Below are positions 51,967 to 61,389 of a DNA stretch of 64,000 bases, piece by piece (positions within the stretch are counted from its first letter, which is position 1; each line of letters begins with the position of its first letter). The DNA is taken from contig OX044358.1 of assembly GCA_943846665.1 (NCBI GenBank), positions 1,674,001 through 1,738,000 of the forward strand. Reading direction: 5' to 3'. This stretch comes from Arcticimaribacter sp002477625 (GTDB lineage Bacteria; Bacteroidota; Bacteroidia; Flavobacteriales; Flavobacteriaceae). Made by a program: the position numbers and the translations under genes. The notes beneath the pieces were generated by a model. It was not told the origin of the DNA, made no database searches, and saw nothing but the letters and a program-made list of their open reading frames with translations.

Positions 51967-53515
51967 AATCGTTATTGTAAAACACCCCTTTATTTGCTGT
52001 GATTTCTAAAGCCTGATTGATTAATAAATAAGCCACACTTACCATGTTCCTTAATTCACATAATTGAGGTGTCAGCTTATTTTTTTGGTACAGATCGAGA
52101 GTTTCTGTGTACAGGTGGTTCAACTCTACAGCAGCTTCGCTCAACCCTTTGTTTGTCTTGAAAATACCTGCTTTTTCACTCATAATCTTTTGTAGATTAT
52201 TAAAGAGCTTTTGAGTTTTATCAAGTTTTAAATCCGAGGAATATTCTTGACCATTCCAATCCGGTATGCTGTTGTAAAACGAATGTTCTAAGATGGGTTT
52301 ACTTAAACTATTTGCAGAGCATACGGCTGCTCTGTGGGCGTAAACAATAGCTTCTAGTAGGGAGTTAGATGCTAATCGGTTGGCTCCATGAAGTCCTGTA
52401 TGACTACATTCTCCTATGGCAAAGAGCCCTTTTAAACTCGATTCTCCATGGGAGTCAACTTCGATACCACCACAACTGTAATGCGCAGCAGGAACAACTG
52501 GAATTCCTTCTTTCATTGGGTCTATGCCAATTGAAATACAGGTCTCGTGTATCATGGGGAAGTGTGACAAGAATTCATCTTTTTTTATAGCTGTAGCATC
52601 CAATAATACATGACTCTCTTTTCGTGAAAGCAATTCCTGAGCGATAGCTCGGGATACAATATCCCGGGGAGCTAGTTCTTTTCTATTATCGTAATTTGAC
52701 ATGAATCGCTCACCATCTAGGTTTCTGAGTACGCCACCCGAACCACGAACAGCTTCTGTGATCAGAAAAGTATCTCCGTTTACTTTTGGGTAAAGTGCTG
52801 TAGGATGAAATTGTATGTAGGGTAAATTTTTGATCTGTACTTTTGCTCGATATGCCGCTCCAAGACCATCACCAGTAGCTACCCTTGGGTTGGTTGTGAA
52901 TTCATAGAGTTGACCTACACCACCGGTTGTTAGGATTGTAAGCTTTGAGGCTATGGTAATTATTTCTTGATCCAGAGTAGAAATTATATAGGCTCCGTAG
53001 CAGCGCTTATGTTCAGTCTTGGTATGGTGATCGGTAATTAAGTCTACTAAGATGTGGTTTTCTAAGTATTCAATGGTGTCAATTGCCTTGATTTTATTTA
53101 TCAATGCCCGTTGTATCTCTGAGCCAGAATGGTCTTTGTAATGTAAAATTCTATTTTCAGAATGTCCACCCTCACGGACTAAATCAAATTCTTTTGTTGT
53201 TTTGGTGTCGAATGCAGTTCCCCATTGCATCAATTCATTTACCCGATCGGTACCTTCTTTAATAACAAAATCTATAACTTCAGGATCTCCCTCACAATCC
53301 CCAGCAATATAGGTATCTTCAATGTGCTTTTTAAAGGAGTCTTTTTCGAAATTATAAACTGCAGCAATTCCGCCTTGGGCATATCGGGTATTGCCCTCCA
53401 TCAAATCTTCTTTACAGATTAAAGTGATTTTTGTTGTTGGAGATAATTTTGACAACTTGATTGCATAAGATAATCCAGAAATTCCGGTTCCAATAACAAG
53501 TACATCTGTATTCAT
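51959..53515 (-). CDS. nadB: L-aspartate oxidase
   Basis: FAD enzyme oxidising aspartate to iminoaspartate. FAD loop VIGTGISGLSYAIKLS at 6-21, the succinate-dehydrogenase-like RYAQGGIAA, FHPTALYP and HYSCGGIEVD. 518 residues. 1 nt after nadA, 8-nt overlap with nadC, so tightly coupled. Confidence 0.96.
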   Translation of the reverse strand: MNTDVLVIGTGISGLSYAIKLSKLSPTTKITLICKEDLMEGNTRYAQGGIAAVYNFEKDSFKKHIEDTYIAGDCEGDPEVIDFVIKEGTDRVNELMQWGTAFDTKTTKEFDLVREGGHSENRILHYKDHSGSEIQRALINKIKAIDTIEYLENHILVDLITDHHTKTEHKRCYGAYIISTLDQEIITIASKLTILTTGGVGQLYEFTTNPRVATGDGLGAAYRAKVQIKNLPYIQFHPTALYPKVNGDTFLITEAVRGSGGVLRNLDGERFMSNYDNRKELAPRDIVSRAIAQELLSRKESHVLLDATAIKKDEFLSHFPMIHETCISIGIDPMKEGIPVVPAAHYSCGGIEVDSHGESSLKGLFAIGECSHTGLHGANRLASNSLLEAIVYAHRAAVCSANSLSKPILEHSFYNSIPDWNGQEYSSDLKLDKTQKLFNNLQKIMSEKAGIFKTNKGLSEAAVELNHLYTETLDLYQKNKLTPQLCELRNMVSVAYLLINQALEITANKGVFYNNDYA

Positions 53516-53516
53516 C

Positions 53517-54518
53517 TTAACCGATTTCTAGCATTCGTTCTATAGGAAGACGCGCTCTGCGCATCAAGTTTTCTTCTAGAAGGATTTCGGGCAATTCATG
53601 TTCCAAGCAAAGGTATAATTTCTCTAGCGTATTGAGTTTCATAAAGGCACATTCACTACAGGCACAGGTATCGTCCTCTACAGGCGCAGGGATGAATGTT
53701 TTATGCGGTGCTCTTTTTTGCATTTCATGTAAAATACCAGCTTCAGTTGCAACAATAAATTCTGTCGCATCGTCTTCTTGTACAAACTTGAGTAAACCAG
53801 ATGTGCTACCAACATAGTGCGCAACATCCAAGACTTGGCTTTCACTCTCTGGATGTGCGATGAACTTTGCTTTCGGGTGTTCCTTAAAAAGGGTTACTAT
53901 TTTTTCGAACGAAAAAGCTTCGTGTACTATACAGGAACCTTCCCAAAGAATCATATCACGACCCGTTTCTTTGATCAGATAGCGCCCAAGATTTTTGTCT
54001 GGAGCGAATATGATTTGTTTGTCTTTTGGGATTGAATTAATTACTTGTACGGCATTACTTGAAGTACAAACAATATCACTCAAAGCTTTTATGTCAGCGG
54101 AGCAATTGATATAGGTTACTACAAGGGCCTCAGGGTGCAGTTCTTTAAACTTCTTGAAATCAGCTGGTGGGCAAGAATCTGCCAAAGAGCAACCCGCTTT
54201 CAGATCTGGAAGAACAACTTTTTTTGTGGGATTAATTATTTTTGCAGTTTCTGCCATAAAGTGAACACCCGCGAAAACGATGATATCTGCTTCTATTTCT
54301 GCTGCAATTTTTGCTAAATACAAACTATCGCCCAAATAATCAGCTAATTCTTGAATCTCTTTATTTTGATAATAATGCGCTAGAATCACCGCATTTTTCT
54401 CCATTTTTAAACGCTTGATTTCAGAGACAATTTTATCTTTCGGCGGTACTGGAAGCTTTAAATACCCTCTAGCGGCTAGGGTTGTGGCGGCGATTTCTAA
54501 GTCTGCTTTTGTATCCAT
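53517..54518 (-). CDS. nadA: quinolinate synthase
   Basis: Condenses iminoaspartate with dihydroxyacetone phosphate; oxygen-sensitive [4Fe-4S] enzyme. The cluster cysteines are visible in AGCSLADSCP, DIVCTSSN and the C-terminal CACSECAFM. HYYQNKEIQELADYLGDS is the substrate region. 333 residues. First gene of nadA-nadB-nadC. No regulator site is recognised upstream. Confidence 0.96.
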   Translation of the reverse strand: MDTKADLEIAATTLAARGYLKLPVPPKDKIVSEIKRLKMEKNAVILAHYYQNKEIQELADYLGDSLYLAKIAAEIEADIIVFAGVHFMAETAKIINPTKKVVLPDLKAGCSLADSCPPADFKKFKELHPEALVVTYINCSADIKALSDIVCTSSNAVQVINSIPKDKQIIFAPDKNLGRYLIKETGRDMILWEGSCIVHEAFSFEKIVTLFKEHPKAKFIAHPESESQVLDVAHYVGSTSGLLKFVQEDDATEFIVATEAGILHEMQKRAPHKTFIPAPVEDDTCACSECAFMKLNTLEKLYLCLEHELPEILLEENLMRRARLPIERMLEIG

Positions 54519-54653
54519 TAAACGGATTTATAATTTGAAGTAAATACTTTTTAAAGATAATTTGTTTAGTGATACTGATGCAGTTTTTTTTTGAATTTTA
54601 TTTGTAAAAATTCGATATCTTAAAAAGAGTTTTTAATTTAATTATAAAAATTG

Positions 54654-54661
54654 TATTTTTG
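54654..54661 (+). promoter_or_regulatory. -7-like promoter box for the OmpA-like gene
   Basis: TATTTTTG matches TAnnTTTG, 78 nt before the ATG. The 221-nt AT-rich divergent region to nadA shows nothing else. Confidence 0.4.
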
Positions 54662-54739
54662 AACTTAAAAATTTTTTTTTTACTATTTGTAAATGACAAA
54701 AAACGCTAATAGTATCTTATTATAACTAAATATCTATAC

Positions 54740-56095
54740 ATGAAAAATTTAAAACTAATCGCTTTATTATTCCTGTTTGCTGGGGTAGTTCAAGCGCAAA
54801 CATCAGACAACCCATGGTTGATCTCAGCTGGAATTAATGGAATTAGCTTACAAAGCGACTTTACTGGCGGAGCCAATGCTCTTACAAAAAGTAATTACAA
54901 AAGTATGAGCCTAGGAGTTCCTTCTTTGTCTGTTTTTAGAACGGTTTACGGAGGTCTTTCTCTGGGAGCACAATTTTCTCTCAACAACATAAAAAGTGAA
55001 TCTGGGCTTAATGATGCCAAATTTAGCAGCATTGATTTTGCTTTGAAATATGGTTTTTCTCGCGACAGTAAACTTAGTCCCTACTTAAAGGCGGGTGTAG
55101 CAAGAGCTTCAATAGATATAATTGACCAAAGCTCGTTTAATGCAGCTTCAAGTGCAACAGATACGTACTTCGGTGGTGCGGGTATCAGTTATAAGTTAGG
55201 AGATAACTTAAGCGCTTTTGTTGAGACGTCCTACCGTTCATCACAAGATAATCCCAAAGGTAATTTCTTGCAGCACTCTGCAGGCCTTTCATACGGTCTA
55301 GGTTCTGGAGATGCCGATAAAGATGGTATTTCTGATAAGAAAGATAAATGTCCAGATGTTCCAGGTCTTAAAGAATTTGAAGGTTGTCCTGATACAGACG
55401 CTGATGGAATTCCAGATAACTTGGATGGTTGTCCAGAAGAAGCTGGTCCAGAAGAAAATAACGGATGCCCTGATACTGATGGCGATGGGGTCTTAGATAA
55501 AGATGATACTTGCCCAGATGTTTCAGGTTTAGTTGAATTAAACGGATGTCCTGATACTGACGAGGATGGAATAATGGATTCAGAAGATGAATGTCCAGAA
55601 GAAGCAGGTGATCTTGAAAATAAAGGTTGTCCATGGCCAGATACTGACAATGATGGTGTTGCCGATAAAGATGACGCTTGTCCTGAAGAAGCTGGTACAG
55701 CTGAAGGTAACGGTTGCCCTGATACTCCAAAAGATATTTTAGATAAGATGAATGGTATTGGTTCTAACATATTGTTTGCTGCCGAAAGCTCGAAGCTTAT
55801 GGGTAAAAAGGTATTTGCTGCAATAGGTGAAATCAAGCGGGTCTTAGATGAGAATCCAAGTGCAAAAATTTTAATTGAAGGTCATGCTTCAAGTGATGGA
55901 AGCGCTGAGTATAATGATGCTCTATCTCTTAAGAGAGCAGAAGCTGTTCAGGCTAAATTGATCGAATTAGGAGCTGATTCTAATAGAATTGAAGTGAAGG
56001 CTTACGGTGAGACTATGCCGATTGACGGAGATGATTCACCTCAAGCTAGAACTAAAAACAGAAGAGTTGAATTCAAAGCTTTGACTGAGAATTAA
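54740..56095 (+). CDS. OmpA-family outer membrane protein with thrombospondin type 3 repeats
   Basis: 451 residues: signal peptide (MKNLKLIALLFLFAGVVQAQ), an N-terminal beta-barrel (~20-188), five ~27-residue calcium-binding TSP3-like repeats (~191-327, DTDADGIPDNLDGCP type) and a C-terminal OmpA/MotB peptidoglycan-binding domain (~330-451, ILIEGHASSDGSAEYNDALS and RVEFK). Such proteins anchor the outer membrane to peptidoglycan and are abundant in Bacteroidota. A bidirectional terminator follows. Confidence 0.93.
   Translation: MKNLKLIALLFLFAGVVQAQTSDNPWLISAGINGISLQSDFTGGANALTKSNYKSMSLGVPSLSVFRTVYGGLSLGAQFSLNNIKSESGLNDAKFSSIDFALKYGFSRDSKLSPYLKAGVARASIDIIDQSSFNAASSATDTYFGGAGISYKLGDNLSAFVETSYRSSQDNPKGNFLQHSAGLSYGLGSGDADKDGISDKKDKCPDVPGLKEFEGCPDTDADGIPDNLDGCPEEAGPEENNGCPDTDGDGVLDKDDTCPDVSGLVELNGCPDTDEDGIMDSEDECPEEAGDLENKGCPWPDTDNDGVADKDDACPEEAGTAEGNGCPDTPKDILDKMNGIGSNILFAAESSKLMGKKVFAAIGEIKRVLDENPSAKILIEGHASSDGSAEYNDALSLKRAEAVQAKLIELGADSNRIEVKAYGETMPIDGDDSPQARTKNRRVEFKALTEN
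55310..55720 (+). repeat. five tandem TSP3-type coding repeats
   Basis: Repeats of about 81 bp encode DxDxDGxxDxxDxCP followed by one of two tails: type A (PDVPGLKEFEGCP) in repeats 1 and 3, type B (PEEAG..EN.GCP) in 2, 4 and 5. Confidence 0.85.
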
Positions 56096-56113
56096 GCTCT
56101 ATAACGCTTAAAC

Positions 56114-56146
56114 AAAAAAGGGTGAACATATGTTCACCCTTTTTTT
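56114..56146. terminator. bidirectional terminator between the OmpA-like gene and rpe
   Basis: Perfect palindrome centred on CATATG: arms AAGGGTGAACA / TGTTCACCCTT flanked by A-run on the left and T-run on the right, so it can stop transcription from both convergent genes. Confidence 0.93.
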
Positions 56147-56170
56147 ATTCTCTTAATTCAAATCTACACC

Positions 56171-56821
56171 TTAGATTTCCTTTAATCCTGCTATGGTTTG
56201 AATTGGGTCTTCTGCTCCAAAAACATAGCTTCCAGCAACTAAGACGTCTGCACCAGCGTCGATAAGTTGCTTTGCGTTTTTATTCGTTACACCTCCATCA
56301 ATTTCAATTAAAGTAGCACTCTCTTTTTCTTGAATAAGGGTCTTTAACGTCCGTACCTTAGTGTAAGTTTCTTCAATGAACGATTGTCCCCCGAAACCAG
56401 GATTAACACTCATAAGGCAAACAACATCCACATCCTTAATGATTGATTCTAAGACAGTGATGGGTGTGTGAGGATTTAAAGCTACTCCAGCTTTCATTCC
56501 ACAAGATTTGATTTTTTGAAGTGTTCTGTGTAGGTGATCACAAGCTTCGTAATGAACTGTAAGCACTGCTGAGCCAAGCTCAGCAAAGGTCTCAATGTAC
56601 TGATCTGGATTTACAATCATCAAATGAACATCAAGGGGTTTAGTAGCATGTTTTGCGATCGCCTTGAGGACAGGCATTCCAAAGGATATGTTGGGAACAA
56701 ACACACCGTCCATAATGTCAATATGAAACCAGTCTGCTTCACTTTTATTGAGCATTTCTGAATCTCGTTGAAGGTTTGCAAAGTCAGCCGCTAAAACGGA
56801 GGGTGCTATAAGTGTTGGCAT
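56171..56821 (-). CDS. rpe: ribulose-phosphate 3-epimerase
   Basis: Pentose phosphate pathway TIM-barrel enzyme. PSVLAADFANL at 7-17, WFHIDIMDGVFVPNISFG near 31-48, DVHLM, VNPGFGGQSF and IDGGV hold the metal and catalytic residues. 216 residues. It lies downstream of the sigma factor gene but beyond a terminator. Confidence 0.96.
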   Translation of the reverse strand: MPTLIAPSVLAADFANLQRDSEMLNKSEADWFHIDIMDGVFVPNISFGMPVLKAIAKHATKPLDVHLMIVNPDQYIETFAELGSAVLTVHYEACDHLHRTLQKIKSCGMKAGVALNPHTPITVLESIIKDVDVVCLMSVNPGFGGQSFIEETYTKVRTLKTLIQEKESATLIEIDGGVTNKNAKQLIDAGADVLVAGSYVFGAEDPIQTIAGLKEI

Positions 56822-56842
56822 TGTAAAATAGTTTTTAGTTAT

Positions 56843-56867
56843 AAAAAAAGCAACCCGAAGGTTGCTT
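56843..56867 (-). terminator. terminator after the sigma factor gene
   Basis: On the minus strand: stem AAGCAACC / GGTTGCTT with a TTCG tetraloop and a run of T. It separates the sigma factor gene from rpe. Confidence 0.9.
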
Positions 56868-56873
56868 GTTAGG

Positions 56874-57737
56874 TTACCCTAAATATGTTTTTAAGATTTT
56901 ACTTCGAGATGTATGCTTCAGGCGTCGAATGGCTTTTTCTTTGATTTGACGAACACGTTCGCGTGTCAGATCAAAAGTTTCACCAATTTCTTCAAGTGTC
57001 ATTGCGTGTTGTTCTCCAAGACCGAAGTACAAGCGAACCACATCTGCCTCACGAGGAGTAAGTGTTTCCAAAGCACGTTCAATTTCTGTTTTTAATGATT
57101 CATGAAGTAAAGTTCTATCGGGATTGGGTGATTCTCCACTATTCAGTACATCGTATAGATTAGAATCTTCTCCTTCTACTAGTGGTGCATCCATTGAGAC
57201 GTGTCTACCCGAGTTTTTAAGAGACTCCTTTACATCATTGATGGTCATGTCTAATTCCTTAGCAATTTCTTCTGCAGAAGGCGCACGTTCGTGAGCTTGC
57301 TCTAGAAAGGCATAGGTTTTATTGATTTTATTAATCGAACCGATTTTATTCAAAGGTAAACGAACAATCCTCGATTGTTCTGCTAGGGCTTGAAGTATCG
57401 ATTGACGAATCCACCAAACAGCATAAGAAATAAATTTAAATCCACGAGTTTCATCAAAACGCTTAGCCGCTTTGATCAATCCTAAGTTTCCTTCATTAAT
57501 TAAATCTGGCAGTGTTAATCCTTGATTTTGGTATTGTTTTGCGACAGATACAACAAATCTTAGGTTTGCTTTGGTTAGTTTTTCGAGAGCAACTTGATCC
57601 CCTGCTTTAATCCTTTGCGCTAATTCTACTTCTTCCTCTGCGGTAATTAAATCTACTTTTCCAATTTCTTGAAGATATTTGTCAAGAGAAGCGGTTTCGC
57701 GATTGGTTACCTGCTTGGTAATTTTAAGTTGTCTCAT
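56874..57737 (-). CDS. rpoD: primary RNA polymerase sigma factor (RpoD/SigA group)
   Basis: 287 residues, the compact Bacteroidota form without region 1.1 and without the large nonconserved insertion. Region 1.2 is ASLDKYLQEIGKVDLI, 2.1-2.4 includes NLRFVVSVAKQYQNQGL and YAVWWIRQSI, and 4.2 ends with the helix-turn-helix LTRERVRQIKEKAIRRLKH. This factor would read the TTG/TAnnTTTG promoters found in the window. Flanked by terminators on both sides (after this gene and after pnp), so monocistronic. Confidence 0.95.
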   Translation of the reverse strand: MRQLKITKQVTNRETASLDKYLQEIGKVDLITAEEEVELAQRIKAGDQVALEKLTKANLRFVVSVAKQYQNQGLTLPDLINEGNLGLIKAAKRFDETRGFKFISYAVWWIRQSILQALAEQSRIVRLPLNKIGSINKINKTYAFLEQAHERAPSAEEIAKELDMTINDVKESLKNSGRHVSMDAPLVEGEDSNLYDVLNSGESPNPDRTLLHESLKTEIERALETLTPREADVVRLYFGLGEQHAMTLEEIGETFDLTRERVRQIKEKAIRRLKHTSRSKILKTYLG

Positions 57738-57800
57738 GTATGATTAAATATTGTGTATACTTCTTATACGTTCAAAAGCTTAAAATGTTACATGCACACC

Positions 57801-57836
57801 AAAAAAAAACCTCTCAAATTGAATTGAGAGGTTTTT
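57801..57836 (-). terminator. terminator after pnp
   Basis: On the minus strand: stem CCTCTCAA / TTGAGAGG with a 6-nt loop and a long T-run. It lies 24 nt past the pnp stop codon. Confidence 0.9.
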
Positions 57837-57859
57837 AAAATTTAAAAACGCAACAGAAA

Positions 57860-60064
57860 TTAATCTCTCTTTCTTGGTTTTCTATCATCACGACGCTTAT
57901 TGTCACGACCACGACTATCATCTCTTGGTGGGCGAGCTACATAGCCTTCAGGCTTTTCCAATAAGGCTTTACGCGATACTTTTTCTTTACGTGTTCTTGG
58001 GTCTTGACCGAAATATTTCACATCAAAGACATCGCCCATATTCACAACGTCAGATACATTTTCTGTACGTTCCCATGCCAATTCACTTACGTGAAGTAGA
58101 ACTTCGTTTCCAGGAGCATCTAAATATTCAACAACTGCACCAAAGTCCAGCATTTTGATAACCTTTACTTGGTAGCTGTTTCCTACTGTTGGTTTGAACA
58201 TTAAAGAATCAATTTTTGATATAACCGCATCAATACCTACTTGATCCGTTCCAAGAATTTCAACAATTCCTTCTTCTGTTACAGGATCTTCATTGATAAC
58301 AATGGTACAGCCTGTTTCTTTTTGAAGTTCTTGAATTACTTTTCCTCCAGGACCAATTAATGCACCAATGAATTCATTAGGAATAACACGCGTTACCATT
58401 TTTGGAGCATGTGGTTTCACATCTTCAGCTGGTGTTGCGACGGTTTCGGTAATTTTATCAAGAATATGTAAACGTCCTGCACGAGCTTGTTTTAAAGCGT
58501 TTACAAGAATTTCATAGGGTAAACCTTTGATTTTAATATCCATTTGACAGGCAGTAATCCCTTCAGAAGTACCAGTTACTTTAAAGTCCATATCGCCTAA
58601 GTGATCTTCATCACCTAAAATATCAGACAATACAGCATAGCGATCTCCGTCAGAAATAAGTCCCATTGCAATTCCAGAAACTGGTCTTGTAATCTTTACA
58701 CCCGCATCCATCAATGCCATAGTTCCTGCACATACAGTAGCCATAGAAGATGATCCATTGGATTCTAATACTTCAGAAACGACACGAACAGTATACGGAC
58801 AATCAGCTGGGATCATACCTTTTAAACCACGTTGTGCTAAATTACCATGTCCAACCTCACGACGGGAAGTACCTCTCAAAGGGCGTGCTTCACCGGTACA
58901 GAAAGGAGGGAAGTTGTAGTGTAAATAGAAACTTTCTTCACCTTCATGAGAAGGCATATCGATTTTGTTTGAATCTCGTGACGTTCCCAGTGTTACAGTA
59001 GCAAGAGCTTGAGTCTCTCCACGAGTAAAGATAGATGAACCATGTGTCGATGGTAAGTAATCTATTTCACACCAAATCGGTCTAATTTCATCCGTTTTAC
59101 GACCATCTAAACGCACACCTTCACTTAGTGTTAATTCACGGACAGCTTCTTTTTCTGCTTTTCTGTAATATCCACCAACTAGATGTCCAAATTCGGCCAT
59201 TTCTTCTTCAGTGAAAGAAGCTTTTACTTCTTCTTTTACATCAGCAAATGCAGTACTACGTTCTGCTTTTGAAGTTCCTTTCTTAGCAATTGCATAACAC
59301 TTATCGTAAGCCATGTCATGAATGCGTTTTTCTAAATCTTCGTTTGCTTCGGCAGTATCGTATTCACGAATTTCTTTTCTTCCGAAAGCTTCAGCTAATC
59401 GTAATTGTGCAGCAATTTGAACCTTAATGGCTTCATGAGCAAATTTGATAGCGTCTGCCATTTCTTCTTCAGAAATTTCATCCATTTCACCTTCAACCAT
59501 CATCACTGAATCTGCAGAAGCACCGATCATCATATCAAGATCAGATTCTGCTAATTGTGCGCGACTAGGGTTGATGACGAATTCACCATTTACACGAGCT
59601 ACTCGAGCTTCTGAAATAGCACATTCGAATGGAAAGTCACTCAATTGAATGGCAGCTGAAGCGGCTAGACCAGCTAAAGCATCTGGCATAACATCTTCGT
59701 CATGCGACATCAATTGAATCATCACTTGTGTTTCGGCGTGATAATCTTTTGGGAATAATGGGCGTAGTACACGATCGACTAAACGCATCGTCAATACTTC
59801 ACCGTCGCTTGGGCGTGCTTCTCTTTTGAAAAAACCACCTGGATAGCGTCCTGCTGCTGCAAATTTTTCACGGTAATCTACTGTTAACGGTAAAAAGTCT
59901 ACATCAGATTGTTTGTAGTTCGATACAACTGTACAGAGCAACATGGCTTTTCCCATTTGCACTACAACTGAACCGTGGGCTTGCTTCGCTAGCTTACCTG
60001 TTTCAATAGAGATTTCTCGTCCATCGCCGAGGTCAATGACCTCTTTAAAAACTTTTGGAATCAT
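57860..60064 (-). CDS. pnp: polynucleotide phosphorylase
   Basis: 3'-5' phosphorolytic exoribonuclease. Two RNase PH domains with an alpha linker (~1-545; FTRGETQALATVTLG in the second), KH domain (~555-610, VIPNEFIGALIGPGGKVIQ) and S1 domain (~620-690). The tail is basic and Arg/Asp/Lys-rich, a likely RNA or RNase partner contact. 734 residues. Follows rpsO by 108 nt, the common rpsO-pnp order. Confidence 0.96.
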   Translation of the reverse strand: MIPKVFKEVIDLGDGREISIETGKLAKQAHGSVVVQMGKAMLLCTVVSNYKQSDVDFLPLTVDYREKFAAAGRYPGGFFKREARPSDGEVLTMRLVDRVLRPLFPKDYHAETQVMIQLMSHDEDVMPDALAGLAASAAIQLSDFPFECAISEARVARVNGEFVINPSRAQLAESDLDMMIGASADSVMMVEGEMDEISEEEMADAIKFAHEAIKVQIAAQLRLAEAFGRKEIREYDTAEANEDLEKRIHDMAYDKCYAIAKKGTSKAERSTAFADVKEEVKASFTEEEMAEFGHLVGGYYRKAEKEAVRELTLSEGVRLDGRKTDEIRPIWCEIDYLPSTHGSSIFTRGETQALATVTLGTSRDSNKIDMPSHEGEESFYLHYNFPPFCTGEARPLRGTSRREVGHGNLAQRGLKGMIPADCPYTVRVVSEVLESNGSSSMATVCAGTMALMDAGVKITRPVSGIAMGLISDGDRYAVLSDILGDEDHLGDMDFKVTGTSEGITACQMDIKIKGLPYEILVNALKQARAGRLHILDKITETVATPAEDVKPHAPKMVTRVIPNEFIGALIGPGGKVIQELQKETGCTIVINEDPVTEEGIVEILGTDQVGIDAVISKIDSLMFKPTVGNSYQVKVIKMLDFGAVVEYLDAPGNEVLLHVSELAWERTENVSDVVNMGDVFDVKYFGQDPRTRKEKVSRKALLEKPEGYVARPPRDDSRGRDNKRRDDRKPRKRD

Positions 60065-60172
60065 TTTTTTTCATTTTTGTTAAACCTAAACAGTGTGTTG
60101 TGTTGTCGTTGTAGGATACCAATGAAAAACTAAGGTTCAGCTTTTAATACTCCCGAAGGAAATGCGTTTGAA

Positions 60173-60442
60173 TTATTTACGTAGACCTAATTCTTTTACA
60201 ATTGCACGGTAACGTAAAATATCTTTTGCTTTTAAGTAATCTAAAAGACTTCTTCTTTTTCCTACTAGTTTTACTAGGGAACGTTCTGTATTATAGTCTT
60301 TTTGATTGTTTTTTAAGTGATCAGACAAGTGGTTGATTCTGTGAGAAAACAAAGCAATTTGTCCTTCTGCAGTACCGGTGTCTGATTTGGATTTCCCGTG
60401 TTTTTTGAAAATCCCTTCTTTAACTTCTTTTGTCAAATACAT
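60173..60442 (-). CDS. rpsO: 30S ribosomal protein S15
   Basis: 89 residues with the S15 features GTAEGQIALFSHRINHLSDHLKNN (first 20 residues around 22-41) and LVGKRRSLLDYLK. Binds 16S rRNA early in 30S assembly. The 5' leader contains a small hairpin that could serve regulation. Confidence 0.97.
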   Translation of the reverse strand: MYLTKEVKEGIFKKHGKSKSDTGTAEGQIALFSHRINHLSDHLKNNQKDYNTERSLVKLVGKRRSLLDYLKAKDILRYRAIVKELGLRK

Positions 60443-60471
60443 GCTAATATTATTTAATGATTGTTATGTAT

Positions 60472-60485
60472 GCCTATTATTAGGC
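60472..60485 (-). promoter_or_regulatory. small hairpin in the rpsO leader
   Basis: GCCTA / TAGGC with a 4-nt loop, between the -7 box and the rpsO start. S15 is known to repress its own mRNA in several bacteria through leader structures; here only this short stem is visible. Confidence 0.3.
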
Positions 60486-60489
60486 GGTG

Positions 60490-60497
60490 CAAATATA
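60490..60497 (-). promoter_or_regulatory. -7-like promoter box for rpsO
   Basis: Minus-strand TATATTTG matches TAnnTTTG, 47 nt before the rpsO start. No clear -33 TTG. Confidence 0.4.
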
Positions 60498-60517
60498 CAC
60501 TTATTTTTGATTAATGC

Positions 60518-61375
60518 TTAGTTTCTAATCGGCTGATTGAGAATCAAGTCAATGTATAGATTGATCTTGTTTTTTAGATGTTTACGATGAGCGATAAAAT
60601 CTAAGAACCCTTTTTCAAGAAGAAACTCACTTCGCTGGAATCCTTCGGGTAAATCTTTTCCAGTTGTGTCTTTTACAACACGAGGTCCAGCAAAGGCTAT
60701 TAAAGCGCCTGGTTCTGCAATATTAATATCTCCAAGCATTGCGAAAGAAGCGGTTGTACCACCCGTTGTTGGATCCGTACAAAGCGATATATAAGGTAGT
60801 TTTGATTCTGCTAGCTCACTTAGTTTTGAACTCGTTTTTGCTAATTGCATCAATGAAAATGCACCTTCCATCATTCGAGCTCCTCCCGATTTTGAGATGA
60901 TAATAAAGGGCAAATGCTTTTCAATGGCATAGTCAACCGCACGGGCTATTTTTTCGCCTACTACCGATCCCATAGAACCGCCGATAAAACCAAAATCCAT
61001 ACTAGCAATTACGACTTCTTTTCCGTTTGATTTGCCAACGGCAGTTCGGATTGCATCTTTTAAACCAGACTTTTTGGTGGTATCTTTTAAGCGATCACTA
61101 TACTTCTTCGTGTCCTTAAACTTCAAGAAATCTTTAGAAACAATATCGCTGTTGATTTCCTTAAAGTGATTATCATCAAAGAGAATTTCGAAATATTCCT
61201 TACTGCCAACGCGAACATGATATTCGTCTTCTGGGCTTACATAAAAATTATCTGCAAGCTCTTGTGTTTCTATAATTTTACCAGTAGGAGTCTTGTACCA
61301 GAGCCCTTTTGGAATATCTTTTTTCTCTTCTGTTCGGGTTTGAATCCCCTGTTCGCTACGTTTAAACCAACTCAT
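60518..61375 (-). CDS. accD: acetyl-CoA carboxylase carboxyltransferase subunit beta, without zinc ribbon cysteines
   Basis: Carboxyltransferase half of acetyl-CoA carboxylase. The crotonase-like core is intact (DFGFIGGSMGSVVGEKIARA; SGGARMMEGAFSLMQLAKTS; TDPTTGGTTASFA). The N-terminal zinc ribbon fold is recognisable from KGLWYKTPTGKI and VSPEDEYHVR, but all four cysteines are replaced (T, T, S, D); the first 60 residues have no Cys. 285 residues. 14 nt after fbaA. Confidence 0.93.
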   Translation of the reverse strand: MSWFKRSEQGIQTRTEEKKDIPKGLWYKTPTGKIIETQELADNFYVSPEDEYHVRVGSKEYFEILFDDNHFKEINSDIVSKDFLKFKDTKKYSDRLKDTTKKSGLKDAIRTAVGKSNGKEVVIASMDFGFIGGSMGSVVGEKIARAVDYAIEKHLPFIIISKSGGARMMEGAFSLMQLAKTSSKLSELAESKLPYISLCTDPTTGGTTASFAMLGDINIAEPGALIAFAGPRVVKDTTGKDLPEGFQRSEFLLEKGFLDFIAHRKHLKNKINLYIDLILNQPIRN

Positions 61376-61389
61376 TTATTCCTTTTTGA

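Noticed and set aside
55310..55720. regularly spaced repeats that resemble an array
   Set aside because: In-frame protein repeats with diverging bases; no CRISPR-like identical repeats or unique spacers.
55231..55836. 201-residue open frame on the minus strand
   Set aside because: It is antisense to the calcium repeats of the OmpA-like gene; its Ser/Pro-rich repeats are only the mirror of that coding repeat.
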